In this document: piece after piece, positions 34,056 to 42,100 of the stretch | How positions within the stretch are numbered: position 1 is the stretch's first letter | Layout of the letters: each line of letters opens with the position of its first letter | Notes under the pieces: model-generated | Told to the model about the DNA's origin: nothing | Seen by the model: only the letters and a program-made list of their open reading frames with translations | The model's database searches: none | Position numbers and translations under genes: made by a program | NCBI GenBank assembly: GCA_024233215.1 | Contig: JACKPW010000009.1 | Span: 62,001 to 126,000, forward strand | Source: Verrucomicrobiales bacterium | GTDB taxonomy: Bacteria > Verrucomicrobiota > Verrucomicrobiia > Limisphaerales > J093 | Length of the DNA stretch: 64,000 bases | Direction of reading: 5' to 3'

Positions 34056-34402
34056 GGAACCCCAGGCTGGTATGGCAACGGGCTTTCGGCCCTTCTCAGC
34101 GTCGAGGCCGCAGCCAATGCGACCGACCCAACGGCCTTACGCTTGACTCGACGCCCATGCCCACTGGAGCTCGGCTGGCCTGGGGTGTTGCCGGGCCACG
34201 GAGACTGCGCCCCGCCGGGGCTTACGGCTTCATGAACGTCGCATGGCCCGGCCTCGAAATGCCGCGCCATACTCTTGCTCCCTGCATGGCGTGGCACGCT
34301 CCGGCTCCGAACGGTGGTCGAACAGTCTGGTCACACGGGCGGACGTTTGCGAGCGTCTGCCGGGTGCGGGGGGCAGGACGCAGCAAAGGAATGACTGGTC
34401 GA

Positions 34403-36523
34403 ATGAACACAACGCAGGTCCTGGGATTCAACGCGGAACGAACCAGGTTGGGATTGGCGATGGCGTGGATCGTTTGCGGAATGGTCGGAGGCTTGGGTGC
34501 CGCAACGTCGGCGGGCGAAGCCTGGCCCGGGGAGCAGTGGACCACGGCAACTCCAGCGGACGTTGGGCTGTCAGCCGAGCGGTTGCAGGAGGCCCGCGAC
34601 TACGCCGTGTCAGGTGAGGGCTCAGGTTGCGTTGTTCGCCACGGTAAGCTGGTCTTGCAGTGGGGACCGTCCGACCAGCTTTACGACCTGAAATCGACCT
34701 CGAAATCCATCGGCAGCACGGCGCTCTGGCTGGCGCTGATGGACGGCAAAGTCAGCCTGGATGATCTGGCGAAGGATCATCACCCCGCCTTTGGCGTGCC
34801 ACCGGAAAGCAATGCCGATACCGGTTGGCTGGACCGGATCACGTTGCGAATGCTCGCCGGCCAGACCGCCGGCTTCGCGAAACCCGGCGGTTTCGAACCG
34901 CTACTCTTCACGCCTGGCACGCGCTGGCACTACAGCGACGGCGGCCCCAACTGGCTCGCCGAATGCCTTACCCGCGCCTACGGTCGCGATCTTGACGATG
35001 TCCTGTCCGACCGGGTGTTCACGCCGATTGGCATCACGCGTCGCGATCTGCGCTGGCGCGCGAATGCCTATCGACCGCATCAGATTGACGGCGTTGAACG
35101 GCGCGAGTTCGGGTCGGGCTTCCACGCGAACGTGTTGGCGATGGCCCGGATCGGTCTGCTTTACCTGCGTGAGGGGAAGTGGCGGGATCGGCAATTGCTG
35201 CCGCGGGAATACGTGGTCGCCATTCCGCGAATGGAGTCGGGCCTGGCGGAACTGCCGGTGGATGAGCCGGGGAACTACGGGCGGGCGTCGGCGCATTACC
35301 ACTGGCTTTGGTGGAACAACGCGGACGGCTCGATCCCGCACCTTCCCCGCGACGCGTTTTGGAGCTGGGGTCTCTATGACAGTTTGATTGTGGTGGTGCC
35401 GAGCCTGGACCTGGTGGCGGCCCGGGCCGGGAAATCCTGGCCGCGTGAGCGTGGTGCCGATCACTACGCGGTGCTGCAGGGCTTTCTCACGCCGCTCGGT
35501 CGCGCGGTTGCAGAAAGTGAAGGCGCTTCGTCGACCGAGGCATCTCGGGTCTCCCCGAGCGGCGCGCCGGCCAGTCCGGTCATCCGGACCATCGAATGGG
35601 CGCCGGCGGCGGAGATCATCCGAAAGGCGGCTGGCAGTGACAACTGGCCAATGACGTGGGCGGACGACGATCAACTCTACACGGCCTACGGTGATGGTCG
35701 CGGTTTTGAGCCGTTTGTGCCGGAGAAGCTCAGTCTCGGGTTGGCGCGGGTGAGCGGAATGCCGGATGGGTTCATCGGAATGAACCTGCGGGCTCCCTCG
35801 CTGGAGGCGTTGGGAGATGGCGCGAAGGGACGCAAGGCCAGCGGTCTGTTGTCGGTCCGGGGCGTGCTTTATCTGTGGGCACGCAATGCCGGGAATTCCC
35901 AACTCGCGTGGTCGCGTGATCACGGGGCCACCTGGACCTGGGCGGATTGGAAGTTCACGGAGAGTTTCGGATGCCCGACGTTTCTCAACCACGGACGTGA
36001 CGACGCCGGGGCCCGCGACGGTTTCGTCTACCTCTTTTCGCCGGACAGCGAGGACGCCTACACGCGGGCGGACCGCTTTGTGCTGGGCCGGGCTCCGGTG
36101 GATCGATTGAGGGAACGGGCGCTGTGGGAGTTCTTCGTGAGCTTGGATCAGACCGGCGAACCGGTGTGGAGCCAGGATGTGGGCGAACGCGGCGCCGTGT
36201 TCGAGCGAGCGGGCGGGTGTTACCGTTGCGGGGTGAGCTACCATCCGGGGTTGCGGCGTTATCTCTGGTGCCAGACGGGCCCGGGCGAAGCGCCGCGGTT
36301 TGCCGGCGGGTTCGGCGTGTTTGATGCCCCGGAGCCGTGGGGGCCTTGGACCGAGGTGTTCTGGACAGACCAGTGGGATGTCGGCCCGGGGGAAACCCAG
36401 AGTCTGCCGGTCAAATGGATGGACGCGGACAATCGGGCCATTCACCTGGTCTTCTCGGGGGATGATGCGTTCTCGGTGCGGCAGGGGAGAATCGTGCTGC
36501 GGGATGACGGTGCTGCGAGGTGA
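34403..36523 (+). CDS. Secreted serine hydrolase (class C beta-lactamase fold) fused to sialidase/DUF4185-like domain
   Basis: 706-residue exported protein. The signal region LGLAMAWIVCGMVGGLGAATSA follows a basic start. Residues about 45-375 form a beta-lactamase-related serine hydrolase: SxxK motif STSK in DLKSTSKSIGS, a YSD triad in WHYSDGGPNW in place of YxN, and FWSWGLYDSLIVVVP near the third motif. After a Ser/Pro linker, residues about 395-706 form a propeller-like domain (TWADDDQLYTAYGDGRGFEPF, LAWSRDHGATWTWADWKF) resembling BNR/sialidase or DUF4185 proteins. ATG at 34403 has AAGGA 12 bases upstream; ATG at 34391 is in frame but too close. Likely a carbohydrate ester hydrolase with a binding domain; inference. 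Confidence 0.75.
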   Translation: MNTTQVLGFNAERTRLGLAMAWIVCGMVGGLGAATSAGEAWPGEQWTTATPADVGLSAERLQEARDYAVSGEGSGCVVRHGKLVLQWGPSDQLYDLKSTSKSIGSTALWLALMDGKVSLDDLAKDHHPAFGVPPESNADTGWLDRITLRMLAGQTAGFAKPGGFEPLLFTPGTRWHYSDGGPNWLAECLTRAYGRDLDDVLSDRVFTPIGITRRDLRWRANAYRPHQIDGVERREFGSGFHANVLAMARIGLLYLREGKWRDRQLLPREYVVAIPRMESGLAELPVDEPGNYGRASAHYHWLWWNNADGSIPHLPRDAFWSWGLYDSLIVVVPSLDLVAARAGKSWPRERGADHYAVLQGFLTPLGRAVAESEGASSTEASRVSPSGAPASPVIRTIEWAPAAEIIRKAAGSDNWPMTWADDDQLYTAYGDGRGFEPFVPEKLSLGLARVSGMPDGFIGMNLRAPSLEALGDGAKGRKASGLLSVRGVLYLWARNAGNSQLAWSRDHGATWTWADWKFTESFGCPTFLNHGRDDAGARDGFVYLFSPDSEDAYTRADRFVLGRAPVDRLRERALWEFFVSLDQTGEPVWSQDVGERGAVFERAGGCYRCGVSYHPGLRRYLWCQTGPGEAPRFAGGFGVFDAPEPWGPWTEVFWTDQWDVGPGETQSLPVKWMDADNRAIHLVFSGDDAFSVRQGRIVLRDDGAAR

Positions 36524-36559
36524 CTGGCCAAACCGCCGTGACGCGTTACATTCCTTCCC

Positions 36560-37168
36560 ATGTCTTCGGACGCAACGAACCAACCCGAACTCAAGGTGCT
36601 GCTCGTCGTCGGCAGCCTGCGCCGGAATTCCGTGAGCCGCGTGGTCCTGAACCGGCTGGCGGAACTCCTGGCGGAACGTGGCTGCGTGACCGACGTGCTC
36701 GACCTGGCGGAGGAGGAACTCCCGCTCTACAACCCGGACGAGGCCTACGCGCGACCCGGCTTCGCCGCGTTGCGCCAGCGGGTGGACACGGCGGACGGGG
36801 TGGCGCTCGGTTCGCCCGATTACCACGGCAGCATCAGCAGTCCGCTCAAGAACTTCCTCGACCACTTCTGGCACGAATTCGCCGGCAAGCTCATGGTCCC
36901 GCTCATTGCCTCCCACGAGAAGGGTCTGACAGCGATGGACCAGCTTCGGACCGTGGCCCGGCAATGCTACGCTTGGGCACTCCCCTACGGCGTTTCCTAT
37001 GTGGAGAAGGTCGATGTACAGCAAGGTCGGATCGTGAACGACAAGTTGGTCGGGCGCCTGCAGATGCTGGCGCGGGACGTGGCGGTTTATGGTCGGTTGC
37101 TCGCTACGCAACGTCGCACGGACCTCGCGGGGAACGAGCCCGGCTACCTCGCGCAGTATCGCCGGTAA
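36560..37168 (+). CDS. NAD(P)H-dependent FMN reductase (flavodoxin fold)
   Basis: 202-residue flavoprotein of the NADPH-dependent FMN reductase family. It keeps the FMN phosphate loop VVGSLRRNSVSR near residue 17, the flavodoxin segment LDLAEEELPLYN, and the GSPDYHGSISSPLKNFLDHF signature at about residue 93. Reduces FMN or quinone-like acceptors using NAD(P)H in the cytoplasm. The gene starts 36 bases after the serine hydrolase stop. A copy of the 29-bp dispersed repeat follows its stop. Confidence 0.9.
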   Translation: MSSDATNQPELKVLLVVGSLRRNSVSRVVLNRLAELLAERGCVTDVLDLAEEELPLYNPDEAYARPGFAALRQRVDTADGVALGSPDYHGSISSPLKNFLDHFWHEFAGKLMVPLIASHEKGLTAMDQLRTVARQCYAWALPYGVSYVEKVDVQQGRIVNDKLVGRLQMLARDVAVYGRLLATQRRTDLAGNEPGYLAQYRR

Positions 37169-37175
37169 GAGAGGG

Positions 37176-37204
37176 AACCACGAAACACACGAAACACACG
37201 AAAG
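37176..37204 (+). repeat. Dispersed 29-bp repeat, copy 2
   Basis: Base-for-base identical to the copy at 29091-29119, here seven bases after the FMN reductase stop codon. It is followed by a C-rich low-complexity stretch with CCTAAA units (about 37255-37285), also without coding sense. Confidence 0.85.
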
Positions 37205-37396
37205 GAACCCTGGCGGTTGAGCCTTCGACGAATCCCCAACCCGTCCCCCTTCCACGCCTAAACCTAAACCTAAACTTAAACTCCACCCCCATCTCAAGCC
37301 CCCCCCCCGGTCTGCCACCCAAGCTTCCCCGCCCCCTTCCTCGCCCCCATCGCTTGGCTTTGCGCCTTTGCTCCTCTGCGCGAGGATCCCACTCCC

Positions 37397-37663
37397 ATGA
37401 CTCCCATCGAACAGGAACTGCTGGCGGTGCTGCGCGAACTGGATCGGGCTGTGACCCGGCTTCGGGAAGGCGATCACGAGGTGGCGCTGACGCCGTTATT
37501 CACCCGGTTGGATGGCCTCGCAGCGACGCTCCCCCCGACCGCCCCGCGCGATTTGCGCCATTACCTCGGCATGAAGAGCTACGAGAAGGCGCGCCGATGG
37601 CTGGAGCGGGAGGAGACCCGTTGTGCGGGAACGGGGTCTGACTGGGAGGGCGTTGGCGCATGA
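37397..37663 (+). CDS. Small hypothetical protein coupled to mnmE
   Basis: 88-residue acidic/basic helical protein (PIEQELLAVLRELDRAVTRLREGDHEVALTPLFTRLDG; DLRHYLGMKSYEKARRWLERE). No signal peptide and no recognised family. Its stop overlaps the mnmE start (ATGA at 37660-37663), so it is translationally coupled to the tRNA-modification GTPase. Function unknown; a helper for the tRNA modification complex is possible but unproven. Confidence 0.65.
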   Translation: MTPIEQELLAVLRELDRAVTRLREGDHEVALTPLFTRLDGLAATLPPTAPRDLRHYLGMKSYEKARRWLEREETRCAGTGSDWEGVGA

Positions 37664-39033
37664 ACCCGGAGGACACCATTGCCGCGATCTGCACGCCGCT
37701 CGGGGAGGGGGGGCTGGCGGTGATCCGCGTTTCGGGTTCGCACAGCCTCGCCGTGACCGACCGGTGTTTCGAGCCGCGGGGCACTTTGGCTCGCAAGCCG
37801 TCCGCGGCCGCGACCCACACGGTTCATTACGGCCGGATACACCATCAGGGACGACTGGCGGACGAGGTGTTGCTGACGGTCTTGCGCGCGCCCCACAGCT
37901 ACACCTGCGAGGATACCGTGGAGGTTTCCTGCCACGGCGGATTGCTCACGGCGCGGCTGGTTCTGGAGGCCCTGCTCGCGGCGGGCGCGCGGCCGGCCGA
38001 ACCGGGGGAATTCACGCGACGCGCCTTTCTTAACGGCCGGCTCGATCTCGCCCAGGCCGAGGCCGTGGCGGATGTGATTCACGCCCGTACGGAACTGGCC
38101 CTGACGGCCGCGCAGGAACAACTGGCGGGGTCGCTTTCGAAACGGATTCGGCAACTTCGGCAGGACCTGTTGCAGGTGCTGGCGCATGTCGAGGCGCACA
38201 TTGATTTCCCGGACGAGGACATTGCGCCGGACACCCGGGAGGCATTGCTCGGTCGGTTGCGGTCGGCGGAGGCGTTCATGGACGAGTTGCTCCGAACGGC
38301 GCGGGAAGGCCGGCTCTTGCGCCGCGGCATCCGGGCCGCGTTGATTGGCCGGACCAATGCGGGAAAATCCAGCCTCTTGAACGCGTTGCTCGGACGGGAT
38401 CGCGCCATTGTGACCGCGACACCGGGCACGACCCGGGACACCATCGAGGAAACCGCGAGCATCCGCGGGCTGCCGGTGGTCTTGATCGATACCGCCGGCC
38501 TGCGGGAAGCCGGCGACGCCATCGAGGAGGAGGGAATCCGCCGCAGCCAGAGGGCGCTCGCCGAGGCGGAGTTGGTCCTGCACGTGCTGGACGGATCGGA
38601 ACCCCGGGACGTCCGGGACGAGGGGTGGATGGAACGACTGGCGGACCGGCCGAGGATCGTGGTCCTGAACAAGTCGGATCTGCCGGGGCGTGCGGGGCTT
38701 GCTGCCCAGGCGGGGTTGCGGGTGGTGGAAACCTCCTGCTTGACCAGGGTCGGCATCGAGACCCTGAAGGACGCCATCAGGGAGACCGTCTGGTCCGGGG
38801 CCATCCGCGCGGAGATGTTGGAGGTGACGATCAACGCCCGACATCAGGATGCGTTGCGACGCGCACGGGAAGCTGTCGAATTGACCCTGGCGGCGTTGGA
38901 GCGGGGGGAATCGCTGGAACTGGTGGCCGTGGATTTGCATGCGGCGGTCAGGGCCGTCGGGGAGATCGTCGGGGAGACCACGACGGACGACCTCTTGGAT
39001 TCCATCTTCAGCCAGTTCTGCATCGGCAAGTGA
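37660..39033 (+). CDS. mnmE: tRNA uridine-5-carboxymethylaminomethyl(34) modification GTPase MnmE
   Basis: 457-residue MnmE (TrmE). With MnmG it adds the cmnm5 group to wobble uridine of certain tRNAs, using 5,10-methylene-THF, glycine and GTP. The N-terminal tetrahydrofolate-binding domain begins DTIAAICTPLGEGGLAVIRVSG. The G domain carries GRTNAGKS (about residue 230), DTAGLREA (about 277) and NKSD (about 337). The C-terminus ends FCIGK, with the invariant Cys needed for modification. ATG overlaps the upstream small gene. Length is standard. Confidence 0.97.
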   Translation: MNPEDTIAAICTPLGEGGLAVIRVSGSHSLAVTDRCFEPRGTLARKPSAAATHTVHYGRIHHQGRLADEVLLTVLRAPHSYTCEDTVEVSCHGGLLTARLVLEALLAAGARPAEPGEFTRRAFLNGRLDLAQAEAVADVIHARTELALTAAQEQLAGSLSKRIRQLRQDLLQVLAHVEAHIDFPDEDIAPDTREALLGRLRSAEAFMDELLRTAREGRLLRRGIRAALIGRTNAGKSSLLNALLGRDRAIVTATPGTTRDTIEETASIRGLPVVLIDTAGLREAGDAIEEEGIRRSQRALAEAELVLHVLDGSEPRDVRDEGWMERLADRPRIVVLNKSDLPGRAGLAAQAGLRVVETSCLTRVGIETLKDAIRETVWSGAIRAEMLEVTINARHQDALRRAREAVELTLAALERGESLELVAVDLHAAVRAVGEIVGETTTDDLLDSIFSQFCIGK

Positions 39034-39172
39034 CGCGAACGCCGGACGGTGTCAGGCCAGGGTATCGGCAACCCCGCGGGAGCCTGTGCGGAAAAAGGCA
39101 CAATACTCGGGACCGACCCCGCGCGCGGTTTCGCATCGACCTGCCCGGCGGACCTTTGGTTAGACTCGTTGC

Positions 39173-42100
39173 GTGGCCCGGAACGCTCAACAATCCGATT
39201 ACCGGCATCCTGCCGGCGAATCCCAGTCCGCTCCGGCGGAATCACGAATCCTCGCAGGCCGGGGCGGGGAACCGTTCTGGCCGCGCTTGAACGGGTGGTT
39301 CGCGTCTGGCCTGGGGATCCTGGCGAGCCCGCTCATCCTCCACGCGGCACCAGCCTTTCTGGAGTTCCCCAACCTGGCCCGGGGGCGGGATTCCTACATG
39401 GTCCGTTATCAGGACAGCCTGCCGCCCGCCTCGAACGGCAACGACGGCAGCCTGGCCACCGAGGTGTTGACCACCGACAAGTCCGTGGACGCGTACTGGG
39501 AGGTCGACCTGGGGGAGCCGTACGCGCTGTACGGCGTTCGGACGATTGCCGCCAGCGGATTCCAGGCCCGGATGACGCATGCCACGGTGCGCCTGTTCGA
39601 CGAGAATCACGACTCGGTCTACTCGCAGCATCTGGGCGGAAGCTCCGAGACGTTCGATGTGGTGTTGCCGGGCCCGGTGCGTACCCGGTTCGTCCGGGTT
39701 GGTTTCGAGAACAAGGAGCGTTCGCACCCGACAGGCGGGATCGAGTGGTACCTGGGACTGAAGGAAGTCGAGGCCTACGGCCGCCCGTTGGCGGAGGTGG
39801 GACTGCTGGGATTTTCGGCTGATACGACGCACATCAACGCCGGTGGCGAGGTGGCGTTGCAGTGGAACCAGCGCGAACTGGAGATGCTGAACCTGCATCC
39901 TGGCATCGGGGATGTCCTGCCGAACACCCAACCGGACGGTTCCGGGCAGCGGACCGTGTCTCCGGCAGTCTCCACGGAGTTTCTCCTGGTGGGGACCAAC
40001 CGGTGCGGACTCCACGCGCAGGGCGTCACGATCGAGGTGGACGGTCAGCCGTTGACGGTCCGATTCAGCGAATTCGTCGCGAACAACCGGCTTTCACTCC
40101 GGGACGGACACGGTGAAGCACCGGACTGGATCGAACTGCACAACCCGACCGACGCCGCGGTGGACCTGGCCGGGTGTGGTCTGAGCGATGATCCGGCCGA
40201 GCCGATGCGCTGGGTGTTCCCGACCGCGACGATTCCGCCGCATGGGTGGCGGGTCGTGTTCGCTTCCGGACGCAACGAACCGGTCGATGCCGGGGGATTC
40301 CTGCATGCGAACTTCCAGCTGGCGGCGGACGGCGAGAGCCTGGTGCTGACCGCGGCGGACGGGATCACCACGTTGGACCGGATTGATGCCTACCCGGCGC
40401 AGGACGAGGACCTCGCTTACGGCCGCAACCTCGATGGGGAGTGGACGTTCCTGGAGCCCACTCCGGGGGCGGTCAATCTGGCCTCGAACTACGAAGGCTG
40501 GCTGCAGCCGGTCCGCTTCAGCCACACCCGCGGATTCCAGACCAACGCCTTTACCCTCACGCTCAGCCAACCGGATGAGGGGGCGGAGATCCTCTATGCC
40601 CGGAACGGCTTTGAACCCCTGCAGCGGTACATCGGACCGATGGCGATCAACGTGTCGGCCCGGGTGCGGGCGGTGGCGAAGCGGGAGGGCTACCGATCGC
40701 CGCGGGTGGAAACGCATTCCTACATCTTCCTCGACGACGTGATTACCGCTTCCATCATGAATCCGGCGATCACGCAGGATCCCCGGTATTCGAAGCGCCT
40801 CCGGCAGGGGATGGTGGATTTGCCGACGCTCTCCGTGAGTGTGTCGCAGCTGCCCGACGATTACGTGGAACGCCCCGCCTCGGTGGAGATCTTCTGGCCG
40901 GACGGGTCGGAGCCGGTCCAGGCGGATTGTGGGATGTACCGGTTTGGCGGGGCCTGGACCACCTTTGCGAAGAAGAACTACCGGCTGAAGTTCCGGCCCG
41001 AGTACGGCACCCGGAAACTCCAGGCACCGCTGTTCCACGGTTTCGATCGCGGCTTTCTGGCGGTGGATTCGTTTGACGAGCTGGACCTGCGCGGCGGTTC
41101 GCACGACATGCTCTCGCGGGGCTTCTACATGTCCGCCCGGTTCACGGAGGACACCCTGCTCGACATGGGCAGCCTGAATCCGCACGGCCGTTTCGTGCAC
41201 CTTTACCTGAACGGCGTCTACTGGGGGCAATACCACCTGCGCGAGCGCCTCAACGACCGCTTTCTCGCCGACTACCTCGGCGGTCCGGAGGAGGATTATC
41301 TCACCGTGCGCGGCAATGACAACGTGGGCAGCAGCTTCATTCCCGGCACCCCGGATCCGCCCGACCGCGAGCCCTGGGAATGGGTGCGGGCGAACCGCGG
41401 GTCCTATGCCACGGTGAAGGAGCGGCTCGATGTGCCGCACCTGATCGATTTCATGCTGATGTGGTTCTACGGAAACGCGGAAACCGAGTACCGCGCCGCC
41501 GGCCCGCGGGCTGCCGGCAGCGGCTTCAAGTTCTGGTTGGCCGATGCCGACGGTTACCTGCGGAACACCGGCGACACCACCGGCAACCCCGGTCCGGGCG
41601 ATCTCTTCGGGGCCCTGACGTCCGAGCGCGATCCCGAGTTTATGACCCTGCTGGCGGACCGCATCCACCGGCATCTGTTCAACGACGGCGCCCTCACACC
41701 GGCGCGCAACACCGCGCGGTTGGACGAGCGCATGAACGAAATTGCCAACAGCCTGATGGCGGAATGCGCCCGCTGGGGGGAACGCACCCCGGAGAACTGG
41801 CAGGCGGCGGCCGAGGACATCCGCACCGGCATGTTCCCTTCACGGACCGCCACGTTGGTCAGCCAGCTCAGGTCGCGCGGGTTCTATCCCGCCGCGGATG
41901 CGCCTGTGTTCAACCTCTACGGCGGTCACGTCACGAACGGGTTCGTGGTCACCCTGGCCGCCGGCACCGGGACCCTGTACTACACGCTGGATGGCACCGA
42001 TCCCCGGCTGCCGGGAGGTGCGGTGGCGCCGGGGGCCATCGCGTATTCGGGGGGGGAGGGACTGTTTCCGCTCGGTTCCGAATGGCGCTACTGGGATGCC

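Noticed and set aside
34901..37477. Long minus-strand open frame (858 codons)
   Set aside because: Antisense to the serine hydrolase and FMN reductase genes, whose motifs are clear; its translation is low-complexity Pro/Arg/His-rich, as expected from the opposite strand of GC-rich coding DNA.
40094..41674. Minus-strand frame of 526 codons inside the CotH gene
   Set aside because: Antisense shadow of the lamin-tail and CotH modules; no start signal or recognised domain.
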